Translations under genes and position numbers: made by a program
Assembly (NCBI GenBank): GCA_003216815.1
Contig: QCIG01000005.1
Coordinates: 1 to 64,000 of the forward strand
Direction: 5' to 3'
DNA from: Prochlorococcus sp. AG-402-K14
GTDB taxonomy: Bacteria; Cyanobacteriota; Cyanobacteriia; PCC-6307; Cyanobiaceae
Length of the DNA: 64,000 nt
Shown here: positions 56,711-64,000 of the stretch, piece after piece
Layout: the number at the start of each line of letters is the position of its first letter
Numbering within the stretch: position 1 is the first letter of the stretch
The notes under the pieces: generated by a model
What the model was told of the DNA's origin: nothing
Database searches by the model: none
What the model saw: the letters and a program-made list of their open reading frames with translations, nothing else

Positions 56711-57195
56711 ACCTGGATACCTATTATTTAAAACAGATTAATGCGTTCCATTCACGTATTAGTCAATGAAATGGTCACGTCTAAATCTATTGGGAATAAG
56801 GTATTCAACTAATATAATAATTCAGGATGGTCATGTAAGGGAGAAATCCTTTGATATGAAATTGATGTATGGTTTACGAAGCAAGCCTATTCAATGACCA
56901 AGGGGCTTTTATAGCCAAAAACAGAAGAGTAACAGATTCTAAAATAGTTCTTCTGAGATTATTCCCACTATTTGAATTTAATTTCCATCATATGTAGAGG
57001 AATTACATGTGAAAACAAATTTCGTTACCTTACTAAAAACACCATTAACTCTTAACTAGGCTTTCCAATTTTGAGCTAAATCATCATGGTATGCGTTATG
57101 AACCACCCATGTTAAGCAAAGAGAAAAAAAACATTAAATATTTTTAATTCTTTTAATAGCATAGTAAATATTAAAAAGTAATAATTCAAATAAAG
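56711..57195. other. gene-poor stretch after the tRNA
   Basis: About 485 bases with no convincing ORF. A weak stem AAGCCT...AGGGGCTT at about 56881-56909 is followed by TTTTA and could be a terminator. Repeats suggesting an attachment site were looked for at the tRNA 3' end; none was found inside the window. Confidence 0.35.
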
Positions 57196-57366
57196 ATGAG
57201 TGGAGACTATTTGCAGGCATACCAATCATGTCTTACAGATTCAGAAAAAATAAAATCAACCAAAATTTCTAAGGTTTCATATCTATTAAAATTGAATGCT
57301 CAGCGAAATTCAATATCTGATTTAGACAAAAAACATAAGGCCTGGGCAAAAAAGGAATTCATATAA
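57196..57366 (+). CDS. 56-residue basic soluble protein
   Basis: Below the track cut-off: MSGDYLQAYQSCLTDSEKIKSTKISKVSYLLKLNAQRNSISDLDKKHKAWAKKEFI. Lysine-rich, helical, one cysteine, no membrane segment. The AAAG before ATG is a weak ribosome-binding site. No family was recognised. Confidence 0.5.
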   Translation: MSGDYLQAYQSCLTDSEKIKSTKISKVSYLLKLNAQRNSISDLDKKHKAWAKKEFI

Positions 57367-57502
57367 ATACAAATGCTCTAGATAACCTAAATAACATTAA
57401 AAATATTTCGTCATTAGTATATTTAACATCAAGCTATTCAGAAAAAAATTCTAATTAACTATTAATGTTGCCATTATTATAAGATATTGCTATTAATATA
57501 AA

Positions 57503-57576
57503 TGAGGGTGATCGGAACATATTGAAGCTTCCCCAACAGCAAGCTTCGTCATCCTCAACAATTTAGTTTTTTTTTT
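57503..57576 (+). ncRNA. candidate structured small RNA or terminator
   Basis: Two nested stems flank a 10-nt loop: GAAGCTT/AAGCTTC (57524-57530 with 57541-57547) and TGAGGGTGAT/GTCATCCTCA (57503-57512 with 57548-57557). An 11-nt bulge lies on the left side, and ten T's follow (57567-57576). The GC content is above the surroundings, and a TATTAAT box lies 10-20 bases upstream. This is what a short sRNA with a built-in terminator looks like, though a long terminator for the preceding ORF is possible. Confidence 0.5.
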
Positions 57577-58193
57577 CAATCTACTCAATTACTCTTAATA
57601 CATTTTATCTGTTCTGAACATCTTTATTTAAAAGTAGTTATCATCATGATGATTATTTATCTTTATAAATCAAAATTAATAAAATATTTAAATCTTCTGA
57701 TACTAAACTTTTTCTTTGATTTTATATCAAATCACCTACAGGATTGTTCCAACCAGGCATTGATTGTTATAGATTATCTAGATTAGCCCATTGATTAAAT
57801 ATATCGTCACACGTATCTATTATTGATATTTCAAATAATAAGAATTCAAACTTAGATTTTGCAAAGATCCAGTATATTTCTACGTTACTATTAATTAGCT
57901 GTACATCTGAATTCTCTTATCAGTAAATATAATCATTTCAGTGTTTTAATCCAACCTCTAAAGACAATAGTCTAAACCTTTATGAATTAGCAATACCATT
58001 CGCTGTTAATTGAAGCCATTCAGATAAAATAAGATTGTTGTTTGTAATAAAAAATTATTTGAGATAATCAAGAGTGTATTTATAAAAAATATTATTTATT
58101 TTTTCAAGAAATTTTTATATGTCAAGACTTTTATGCAAAAGGGGTTTATTGAAAGATATAGAGATTTGACTAGAAAAATAAGCTATTGTCAGG
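57577..58193. other. AT-rich gene-poor stretch
   Basis: About 615 bases between the sRNA candidate and the next minus-strand gene. It contains one doubtful 46-codon ORF (57646-57786, MMIIYLYKSK...) rich in I/L/N that probably arises by chance. No RNA, repeat or terminator was identified. Confidence 0.35.
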
Positions 58194-58334
58194 TTAGGTT
58201 TCATCGTCATCATTACCTAACCTTATTTCAACTCCAACAAAAGTTGCAAATAAAACGATAAATAAACCAATTATTGTTTTCCATACGCCAATATGACCTA
58301 CTGGCTCCGGTGATGGGATGAAATCTGGAATCAT
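58194..58334 (-). CDS. 46-residue single-span protein with acidic tail
   Basis: Below the track cut-off: MIPDFIPSPEPVGHIGVWKTIIGLFIVLFATFVGVEIRLGNDDDET. One helix (about 17-37), a proline-rich N-terminus and an acidic end, NDDDET. It begins 15 bases downstream of the 58350-58556 gene's stop on the same strand, so a two-gene unit is likely. No family was recognised. Confidence 0.55.
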   Translation of the reverse strand: MIPDFIPSPEPVGHIGVWKTIIGLFIVLFATFVGVEIRLGNDDDET

Positions 58335-58349
58335 TTGCTAATAATACAT

Positions 58350-58556
58350 CTATTTTTCGTCTTCCCAGTCTTCTTCTGCTTTATTTAGTATATCTTCGAC
58401 AGTATTGTCAAAAGTTTCAGCTACAGATCTAAGCATTTTTGAAATAGTTTCATCTGGACATGCAAGATCATTTTGGATACTTTCAGCACAATCTTTTATT
58501 TCCTCCCATGCATCAACCAGGACTTGAGAATCTACAGGTTTCCATTCTTCTGACAT
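58350..58556 (-). CDS. small acidic soluble protein
   Basis: The track starts at 58595, but the internal ATG at 58556 (MSEEWKPVDSQVLVDAWEEIKDCAESIQNDLACPDETISKMLRSVAETFDNTVEDILNKAEEDWEDEK) avoids a hydrophobic lead and is preferred, giving 68 residues. Two cysteines, strongly acidic and helical. The following single-span gene may be a partner. Function unknown. Confidence 0.6.
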   Translation of the reverse strand: MSEEWKPVDSQVLVDAWEEIKDCAESIQNDLACPDETISKMLRSVAETFDNTVEDILNKAEEDWEDEK

Positions 58557-58637
58557 AGATAAACTCCTTGTTAGAAATAGGTTATGGAATATCAAGTGAA
58601 ATAGCAGATATTAGCTTTTTTCTTATATAACACTGTC

Positions 58638-58775
58638 ATGGTTTCTTCATTTAATAGAAAGCTGTTAACAAAAATGCTAATTAAAAAAAAAGAAAACTCA
58701 TTTGATGAAAATCAAGAGTTTCAAGCAAAAGCCAAGCTTCCCTTTATAAGAGCGAGCAGCTACAAAAGGTCGTAA
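58638..58775 (+). CDS. 45-residue basic peptide (possible gene)
   Basis: Below the track cut-off: MVSSFNRKLLTKMLIKKKENSFDENQEFQAKAKLPFIRASSYKRS. A basic polypeptide with no membrane segment, preceded by a TATATAA box. The composition is unlike random AT-rich DNA, but no homologue was recognised. Confidence 0.4.
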   Translation: MVSSFNRKLLTKMLIKKKENSFDENQEFQAKAKLPFIRASSYKRS

Positions 58776-58938
58776 CCAAAATTTAGGCATCCCTATCGAG
58801 AGAAGATAGTCGCAAGGTGAAACAGCTTTCAGAAATTGAAAAATCATTTATTTGTGTATCAAGAAGTTTCAAACCTTGAATTTTTATTTACGTCTGTTGA
58901 AAAACACCTATAAATAAAAAAAGAGACTAGTTTTTATC
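58776..58938. other. short GC-richer spacer
   Basis: The first 60 bases are visibly richer in G and C than the surroundings and contain CTATC/GATAG around a GAGAGAA loop. It may be an untranslated leader of the next peptide or part of an RNA; nothing definite. Confidence 0.3.
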
Positions 58939-58998
58939 ATGCTTTTACCAAAGCCAGTACGGCCAGTAGATTCTGAAAAAAAAGGTAAAGATGATTAA
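58939..58998 (+). CDS. 19-residue peptide ORF before a strong terminator (possible gene)
   Basis: MLLPKPVRPVDSEKKGKDD with ATG and TAA, followed 55 bases on by a strong terminator (59053-59087), so a transcript does end here. Proline-rich start and charged end, no membrane segment. Whether it is translated is uncertain; the transcript might be an sRNA. Confidence 0.3.
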   Translation: MLLPKPVRPVDSEKKGKDD

Positions 58999-59052
58999 TT
59001 TTTATTTTTTACAATTTAATTAATTTTAAATTATAAATTCATTTATAACCAT

Positions 59053-59087
59053 AAAAATATAGATCAGATCCTGATCTATATTTTTTT
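59053..59087 (+). terminator. intrinsic terminator, 15-bp stem
   Basis: AAAAATATAGATCAG / CTGATCTATATTTTT is a perfect 15-bp inverted repeat with a 3-nt loop, followed by T's. It ends the transcript of the short ORF(s) upstream; the symmetrical A/T flanks let it work from either side. Confidence 0.85.
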
Positions 59088-59291
59088 AATGCTTAAATCA
59101 AATATATATATCATCTAAGTATAAAGGAATTATCTAGAATATTATTTAAATAAAGAAAGCGATTGTTTAATTAAATTTAATCTATTGACATCCATCAAAT
59201 CTTTGGCATTTTATCTCTGTTACCTACAAATGAATTTCAACATTACATGCCTTGCATGTTTCCATTATAAATACAACTTTTTTGATTTTCT

Positions 59292-59450
59292 ATGAAAACC
59301 GCATCTAAAGAACTAAAAAAACTTAGATCTATGGCAGAGAATTCATTAAATAAAACTGCTGAACTACAGCAACTATTAGCCCAAATAGAAGCTACTCTCT
59401 CAAGGGCAGAAACCCACAAATTAATTCAAAAAACAAAAAGTAATTCATAA
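59292..59450 (+). CDS. 52-residue helical protein
   Basis: Below the track cut-off: MKTASKELKKLRSMAENSLNKTAELQQLLAQIEATLSRAETHKLIQKTKSNS. A basic start then a heptad-like helix (LNKTAELQQLLAQIEATL) that could form a coiled coil. Soluble. No family was recognised. Confidence 0.55.
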   Translation: MKTASKELKKLRSMAENSLNKTAELQQLLAQIEATLSRAETHKLIQKTKSNS

Positions 59451-59949
59451 TTATTTTATCTTATTTCATACGTGTATTTAATAATAAATCATTAGAATTT
59501 ATTATTTATCATATAAATATAAACAGACAGTAATTATAATTATTTATTTTATTCTATGCTACTGATAAACTTATTTTAACGTGAATTTATAAATATTAGC
59601 GATAATTTTGCGTGAATAAATTGACTATTTAGTACAACATGCGATAACTTTACTAATAGTATATAATTAAACAAATAAATAACACAATTTAAAAAAAAAC
59701 TAAAGTAATTTATAATAAATATATTCAATACTATGAATATTATTTTATAATATGATAACTTTTAATTTATTATTAAACTTTAAACACTAGTACAAATTAT
59801 TTTGCCGGAATGAAATTACAGAAAATAATGTCTAAATTGTTAATTATGATATATTGGAAAATTATGAATAATTAATATATCAATTAATACTATATGAGTG
59901 AAATTATACATTTAAATTTTTTTGTATAATAGATTAAGTAAATATATTG
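59451..59949. other. extremely AT-rich stretch
   Basis: About 500 bases almost entirely A and T, with no ORF, hairpin of note or RNA. It may be a spacer only. Confidence 0.4.
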
Positions 59950-60141
59950 TCAATGTTTAATAATATAGTGAATAACAAGAGAAAGTAATATCCCTGTCCA
60001 TAGTCCTTTTAGCCATGACAGAATAAGCATTTGATAGTTGCTCAGGCGGAAGTGGTTTTGAATCGCTATAGCGGCTCGTTTATCCAGACCAACTAATGAA
60101 AAACTATTTTTTGTCTGAACCTGAAATAACTTTCTTTGCAT
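59950..60141 (-). CDS. small membrane protein, function unknown
   Basis: 63 residues: MQRKLFQVQTKNSFSLVGLDKRAAIAIQNHFRLSNYQMLILSWLKGLWTGILLSLVIHYIIKH. A polar start of 40 residues, then one membrane helix near the C-terminus (about 42-60). No family was recognised. Confidence 0.5.
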   Translation of the reverse strand: MQRKLFQVQTKNSFSLVGLDKRAAIAIQNHFRLSNYQMLILSWLKGLWTGILLSLVIHYIIKH

Positions 60142-60425
60142 AGATATGATAGAAAAAACATAAGTAGATCTTATCTAAAAATTCAAAATTTTAAGATTAG
60201 ATAATTAATAATACTATAGACGAATAAAAAAATATTTTATTAACATACAAAATTAAATTTATTTATATCTATAAGTACAATATTGACATTGCCACTTGTA
60301 TTTTTTGAAAATAATGCTAATTTTTGTGTGTTGTTTTTATTTTAATAAAAATGCTACCTAAAATTCTCTAAACCTAAATTGAATTTAGATCAAAATCATA
60401 GCATTTAATAAATCAAAACATAAAA

Positions 60426-60548
60426 ATGAATTGTAATTGCCCACATTGCGTAGAAATCATGAAGCAGCTTGATAGAGCAGAAAGACTGCAAGCCGAATTA
60501 TTTAAGGAAAAGACATCAAAATTACTTACTAAGCATTTATATTATTGA
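60426..60548 (+). CDS. 40-residue CxCPHC peptide
   Basis: Below the track cut-off: MNCNCPHCVEIMKQLDRAERLQAELFKEKTSKLLTKHLYY. Three cysteines and a histidine (NCNCPHC) could form a zinc- or metal-binding knuckle at the N-terminus, followed by one charged helix. It overlaps the opposing membrane-protein gene by 7 bases at the 3' end. No family was recognised. Confidence 0.5.
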   Translation: MNCNCPHCVEIMKQLDRAERLQAELFKEKTSKLLTKHLYY

Positions 60549-60757
60549 TTGTATGGAATAACAGGTATCGAAATTATTCGGTTTTTTTCTTCAATATCAG
60601 ATTTAGATTGATTAGTCTGTTCTAGATATATATTTAGAGTTTTAGTTTGATTTTTCTTTGCTTCAATATTGACAAAAAAGAAGTATATTGCAATTAGAAT
60701 TAGATAAGGGATTAAATTTTTTATATTGATTAATAATGATTTCATATTTTTGATCAC
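60542..60757 (-). CDS. small membrane protein, function unknown
   Basis: 71 residues, MIKNMKSLLINIKNLIPYLILIAIYFFFVNIEAKKNQTKTLNIYLEQTNQSKSD... One helix (about 16-30) and a polar tail of about 40 residues ending RIISIPVIPYNQ. The internal Met at residue 5 could be the start. No family was recognised. Confidence 0.45.
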   Translation of the reverse strand: MIKNMKSLLINIKNLIPYLILIAIYFFFVNIEAKKNQTKTLNIYLEQTNQSKSDIEEKNRIISIPVIPYNQ

Positions 60758-61077
60758 ACTTTATGGAGTTATATATTACCAATTATAGTTGGTAAAAAAA
60801 AGACAAGCAAATATTTTAATTCTTTTTTATTTATTGAATGATATGTATAACCGTTTCTTGATATTATATATTATTAGAAGAAAAAACATATTAATAATGA
60901 GCAATTAAGCTAATATAGAATCAAAATTCTAGATATTAACAAATAAATTATAATAGGAAATGTGTTATCGGCGAATAAATTCATCTTTAATCTGTTAGGA
61001 CAGTTTATATTTCACATGATAAAAAACCACGTTTTACATTAAATATAGTTAGGTTTAATCTTCAGATTTATTTAAAT
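60758..61077. other. intergenic stretch, nothing identified
   Basis: About 320 AT-rich bases, divergent promoters probably within. No RNA, repeat or terminator was recognised. Confidence 0.35.
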
Positions 61078-61284
61078 GTGTCAATCTTAGCAACGGCTTT
61101 ATTTTTTCCTGATTACGGAAGTTCTGGAGTTCCATGGGATTTATACTTACTACACTTTTATTTTTTTGTCGTCTTTATACCATTTATTATTATTTTTAAT
61201 GCGGCAAGGAACTCTGAAAAAGAAAACCCTAATAGAACTAAGGACATAAAAACACGCTTTCCAGATCTACATCCACGTGCCTAA
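61078..61284 (+). CDS. small membrane protein, function unknown
   Basis: 68 residues from a GTG start: MSILATALFFPDYGSSGVPWDLYLLHFYFFVVFIPFIIIFNAARNSEKENPNRTKDIKTRFPDLHPRA. One or two hydrophobic segments (about 20-42) and a charged tail. The only ATG nearby (61076) is out of frame. No family was recognised. Confidence 0.5.
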   Translation: MSILATALFFPDYGSSGVPWDLYLLHFYFFVVFIPFIIIFNAARNSEKENPNRTKDIKTRFPDLHPRA

Positions 61285-61296
61285 TGAGCTGTATAA

Positions 61297-61521
61297 TTAA
61301 TTTATTTTGTTTATGTATAAAACATCATAAAATTTTTCATCACTATCAATTGCATCAATCCACTCCTTAAATTCATTTCGAAGACAATTTTTATCTTGCC
61401 CTTCTAGCTTAGAAAGTCTTTTGAGAGTTTCATTGATGGTCACTTCTACGCATCCAAGTAATCTTGTTTTGGACATATCTTTCTGAATTGGTTTTTGGAT
61501 ATTAATAGATTTTCTAATCAT
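61297..61521 (-). CDS. small protein of the EYxEWL family (member 2)
   Basis: 74 residues. The central part reads VEVTINETLKRLSKLEGQDKNCLRNEFKEWIDAIDSDEKFYDVLYI and aligns with the plus-strand ORF at 61720 (VEIMINSSLSRLEDLNGRNRESLYDEYKEWLELDEN) and that at 9386. The N-terminal 22 residues are basic; a later Met (MSKTRLLGCVE) could be the start. The two copies here are convergent neighbours. Function unknown. Confidence 0.6.
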   Translation of the reverse strand: MIRKSINIQKPIQKDMSKTRLLGCVEVTINETLKRLSKLEGQDKNCLRNEFKEWIDAIDSDEKFYDVLYINKIN

Positions 61522-61719
61522 TGTTAATTGGTAAAGGCCGTAACAAATTAAGATTTAATATTTTCCATAAGTTTGCCATATAAAAAATACTGAAAATAAT
61601 TTATTGTTTTCATTAGATTTATTTATAAAAAGACTTAATTGTAAACATAAATTCTGTAATAAATGAAACTGTTATTTCAGCAATTTTGAATTATATTATA
61701 AGGAAATTTTATAGCCTTT

Positions 61720-61905
61720 ATGTCATCTCCTCAATCAGGAGCAATACAATCAGTAGAAATAATGATTAACAGCTCACTTTCTCGACTTGAAGATTTGAAC
61801 GGTAGGAATAGAGAATCTCTTTATGATGAATACAAAGAATGGTTAGAGCTAGATGAAAATAGTGTTATAAATAATGGTGTTTTATACTGTAATTATCTTG
61901 GATAA
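61720..61905 (+). CDS. small protein of the EYxEWL family (member 3)
   Basis: 61 residues: MSSPQSGAIQSVEIMINSSLSRLEDLNGRNRESLYDEYKEWLELDENSVINNGVLYCNYLG. It shares (V)E(V/I)xIN..L.RL..L.G....L..E(Y/F)KEW(L/I) with its inverted neighbour. Soluble, helical with a beta-like end. Probably arose by duplication. Function unknown. Confidence 0.6.
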   Translation: MSSPQSGAIQSVEIMINSSLSRLEDLNGRNRESLYDEYKEWLELDENSVINNGVLYCNYLG

Positions 61906-61925
61906 AAATTTATTAGTAAACAAAA

Positions 61926-62426
61926 CTACTTATTTAATAATTCTAATTGTAGACAAGCTGAGTAGCAAACTATCCCACAGGCAACTGACAAGTTTAAACT
62001 TCTAACCCCACCAGCTTTAGATTCGCATTCACCCCCTGGCATTGGGATTCCAGCGATTATTTCACATTTATTCATTATTCTTTCTGGCAATCCAGTATCC
62101 TCTCTTCCAAATAATAGTATGTCAGATTTTTTATAAAGAATATTTGAGATTGAATTATTACTTTTTTTAGTTAATGCTATAAATCTCGATGTATTAAACT
62201 GATTCTTATATTCCTCAAATGATTCATATAAATGTACATCTACATTTGCCCAGTAATCTAAACCTGCTCTTTTTAAATATTTATCTTCAAAGCTAAAGCC
62301 AGTTGGCTTAATAATATCTAACGACATATCAAAAGCTAAGCAAGATCTCCCAATTGTTCCAGTATTCTGTGGAATTCTTGGTTCAAATAATGCGACACGA
62401 GGTCTAGAATTATTTAATAAATTCAT
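61926..62426 (-). CDS. trmL: tRNA (cytidine(34)-2'-O)-methyltransferase, TrmL/SpoU type
   Basis: 166 residues. SpoU motifs: VALFEPRIPQNTGTIGRSCLAFD, DILLFGREDTGLPE and IAGIPMPGGECESKAGGVRSLNLSVACGIVCY. These form the knotted SAM site of the TrmL branch, which methylates the wobble base of tRNA-Leu. Its start overlaps the cobU end by 4 bases. Confidence 0.92.
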   Translation of the reverse strand: MNLLNNSRPRVALFEPRIPQNTGTIGRSCLAFDMSLDIIKPTGFSFEDKYLKRAGLDYWANVDVHLYESFEEYKNQFNTSRFIALTKKSNNSISNILYKKSDILLFGREDTGLPERIMNKCEIIAGIPMPGGECESKAGGVRSLNLSVACGIVCYSACLQLELLNK

Positions 62427-62980
62427 GGTATTAGATCACCTATTTTATCTAAATCAATTGCAGTCCCATTCATGGCAAGCCAGCTTTTATTTGAATTTTG
62501 ACTTATCAATGAGGTTAGAGTGCTATGACGTTCACGAAATAAATGTCCGATGGGTGTTGAAGGAACAATTCCCCAGCCAACTTCTTCAGAAACAACAACA
62601 ATGCATATATTATCCTTTGTAATGCAATTAAGAAATTTAGTTTGAAAAATTTCCCAATCATAATCTTCTTCTATAAGGTGATGCTCTACTAGGCCACCTA
62701 CTGAGTCGATTAATATAGATTGTTTTTCACTGTTCGAATCAATAGCATTGCAGATGTCATTTGGATGTTCAATGAGAGTCCAATTATCAGGTCTTCTATT
62801 CCTGTGCAGATCTATCCTTTTTTGCCAATCTGGATCATTTGGTCTTGGTTTTGATGTCGCTATGTAAGCGACGTGATCCTGCTCCTTTATTAAAAATTCA
62901 GCTAATTGACTTTTTCCACTTCTTGTCGGTCCTGTAATTGAAATAAGTCCTTTATAATTTCTAGCAATTGGTGTGATCAT
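62423..62980 (-). CDS. cobU: adenosylcobinamide kinase/guanylyltransferase
   Basis: 185 residues. Walker A SITGPTRSGKSQLAEF, the RPNDPDWQKRIDLHRNRRPDNWTLIEHP region and VVVVSEEVGWGIVPSTP(I/L) are the CobU/CobP signatures. It converts adenosylcobinamide to GDP-cobinamide in late vitamin B12 synthesis. First of a two-gene unit with trmL. Confidence 0.93.
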   Translation of the reverse strand: MITPIARNYKGLISITGPTRSGKSQLAEFLIKEQDHVAYIATSKPRPNDPDWQKRIDLHRNRRPDNWTLIEHPNDICNAIDSNSEKQSILIDSVGGLVEHHLIEEDYDWEIFQTKFLNCITKDNICIVVVSEEVGWGIVPSTPIGHLFRERHSTLTSLISQNSNKSWLAMNGTAIDLDKIGDLIP

Positions 62981-63115
62981 ATTCTGAGCTATGGGATAAA
63001 TATATTAAATGTATTTTTAATATATTATATCGAAATGGCATCAAAATTAAATGTAGGCACTGATATGTATAATACAGAATCAATATATTCATTTTAAACT
63101 AGATTGCATAGATAA

Positions 63116-63733
63116 ATGTATAAGATTTCTAGCTTAGTTATAATATTTGGAGCTTGTTTATTAATTTTATCAATAATAAATATAGCTACTGCTAGTCAAG
63201 TTAATCCAACTTTAGTAAGAGCAGAGACAATATCTGGAATTGCTTCAATAGCATTAGTAACTATAGGCTATCTCTGGACTGAGATTAAACCAAAACAACC
63301 CACTAAAGCTCTTTTGAAGGGGAAGGAAGGTTTTGAACTTTCTAATGAATTAACTGACGAACAAAAAAATGAATTAGCATGGGGAAGTAAGCAAATACTT
63401 ACTGCTACAGCCGCTAGTACAATATTAATATATTGGGATAATAAAGTAATACTTAGAAGAGGCATGATTTCTGAGAAGATATTTATACCTGGTGAAATAT
63501 GTAAAAGGTCAATTGATCAAAAACGACTAATTTCATTAGTAAATACAGAATTATTTCCAGGAAGGGATGAGTTTGATGGCGTATTAAATAATTTGCCCGC
63601 GGTGATTGTTTATCCTCTTGAAAAAAGAGGTCTAACAATTGTGGGAGGTTGGTCAAAGAGATCATTTACTAATTCTGATGAAAAATGGATTTCTGGCTGG
63701 TCTGATAAGTTATACGTACTACTTAGTAATTAG
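63116..63733 (+). CDS. complex C cofactor assembly protein, DUF2930 (CCB2/CCB4-like)
   Basis: 205 residues with two N-terminal membrane segments (about 5-25 and 42-58), then a soluble domain with LAWGSKQILTATAASTILIYWDNKVILRRGM, LPAVIVYPLEKRGLTIVGGWSKRSFT and EKWISGWSDKLYVLL. This fits DUF2930, the CCB2/CCB4 family that helps attach the heme ci to cytochrome b6. In the membrane, with the domain exposed. The opposing partial gene overlaps its last 15 bases. Confidence 0.8.
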   Translation: MYKISSLVIIFGACLLILSIINIATASQVNPTLVRAETISGIASIALVTIGYLWTEIKPKQPTKALLKGKEGFELSNELTDEQKNELAWGSKQILTATAASTILIYWDNKVILRRGMISEKIFIPGEICKRSIDQKRLISLVNTELFPGRDEFDGVLNNLPAVIVYPLEKRGLTIVGGWSKRSFTNSDEKWISGWSDKLYVLLSN

Positions 63734-64000
63734 GAAGTTAATAGTTGTTTCTACCTGTTTTTCATTAGATGTAAACACTAAAGTATTATCTTTTTTAAAC
63801 CATTTTGCAAAGTCAGATTTAATATTTAGTTGGTATTTTTCTTCACCTTTAGAATTATATATATTTCTATTGAATTCACTATTGTCTATTTTGAGTAGGT
63901 TTGAATCAATATTATAGAATCCACTAGTTGCATTTATCGTAGTATTACCAAAATTTATATTAACTGGATTATTTATATCAATAACAGAGGTATTTAAATC
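63719..64000 (-). CDS. LptC-like periplasmic protein, C-terminal part (cut by window end)
   Basis: The reverse strand is open from the window edge to TAG at 63719: about 93 residues with FGNTTINATSGFYNIDSNLLKIDNSEFNRNIYNSKGEEKYQLNIKSDFAKWFKKDNTLVFTS and an end INFLITK. The repeated short beta-strand pattern resembles the LptC/OstA-type jellyroll of lipopolysaccharide transport. The upstream part is outside. Overlaps the DUF2930 gene by 15 bases. Confidence 0.5.
   Translation of the reverse strand, partial: DLNTSVIDINNPVNINFGNTTINATSGFYNIDSNLLKIDNSEFNRNIYNSKGEEKYQLNIKSDFAKWFKKDNTLVFTSNEKQVETTINFLITK

Noticed and set aside
56637-57195. Genomic-island attachment site at the tRNA-Met 3' end
   Set aside because: No direct repeat of the tRNA 3' end was found within the window, and no integrase is present.
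57646-57786. 46-codon plus-strand ORF MMIIYLYKSKLIKYLNLL...
   Set aside because: Very I/L/N/F-rich, as expected from random AT-rich sequence, with no clear promoter or conserved feature.
1-64000. CRISPR arrays, integrases, transposases, prophage genes
   Set aside because: No repeat-spacer pattern, no transposase or recombinase motifs were seen on either strand.

Overview
The window is AT-rich, gene-dense DNA from a marine picocyanobacterium, most probably Prochlorococcus. The evidence is a Mg-chelatase H subunit (chlH), a Psb30/Ycf12 peptide, a PetP-like cytochrome b6f subunit, Ycf20/DUF565, a complex C cofactor assembly (DUF2930) protein, a cyAbrB regulator, a delta-12 desaturase, many domain families confined to cyanobacteria, very short intergenic gaps in the core blocks and no insertion sequences. 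The exact clade cannot be fixed from the sequence alone. No rRNA, CRISPR array, integrase or transposase was seen; the only tRNA is an elongator-type tRNA-Met(CAU).

Layout. (a) 1-20 kb is accessory-like: mostly small, often single-membrane-span proteins on both strands with long gaps. Recognisable genes are scattered among them: a cyAbrB regulator, a DCC-type thiol oxidoreductase, a coiled-coil DUF2130 protein beside a membrane-anchored T5orf172/GIY-YIG-like protein, a K+ channel with an RCK domain, two Nif11-domain singletons, a lone IF2_N domain, an MBL-fold protein, two SDR-type proteins, peptidase E and a desaturase. (b) 20-30 kb moves into core metabolism: a P-loop kinase-like gene, PetP-like, DUF1330, an ABC exporter, an S4-domain protein, then tpiA and folP facing chlH. 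(c) 30-56 kb is compact core: dapB, a UbiH-type monooxygenase, apt, the DUF3038/DUF4335 pair, mfd, a TerC-family protein, fmt, pmbA/tldD, ubiX, an RNB-domain (Zam-like) gene, two half-size UPF0016 transporters, psb30, recJ, a HAD phosphatase, ycf20, rpmF, an FtsH homologue and a 2-Cys peroxiredoxin. (d) 56.6-61.9 kb is a second accessory stretch after the tRNA, very AT-rich, with short ORFs, strong hairpin terminators and a probable small RNA. (e) 61.9-64 kb returns to core genes: trmL, cobU, a DUF2930 assembly factor and a probable lptC cut by the window end.

How genes work together. Several blocks look like operons: tldD-pmbA-fmt (overlapping ends; tldD/pmbA form a metalloprotease pair), RNB-ubiX-LapA-like, the two UPF0016 halves, cobU-trmL (4-nt overlap), S4-tpiA-folP, and HAD-ycf20. 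Convergent pairs are packed extremely tightly, and two of them share one TTAA as both stop codons.

Most interesting points: an FtsH homologue whose zinc motif HEXXH reads QIIGK and which lacks the first membrane span; an RNB-family protein without the catalytic aspartate cluster; the DUF2130/T5orf172 nuclease-like pair; two paralogous 49-residue peptides sharing a TPAPTA...GP(N/D)YDG pattern, the second followed by a 22-bp terminator hairpin that also encodes the end of the opposing gene; a three-member family of tiny proteins with an (E/K)EW(L/I) core; and a structured-RNA candidate near 57.5 kb. Domain names were assigned by reading the translations and need profile searches for confirmation.
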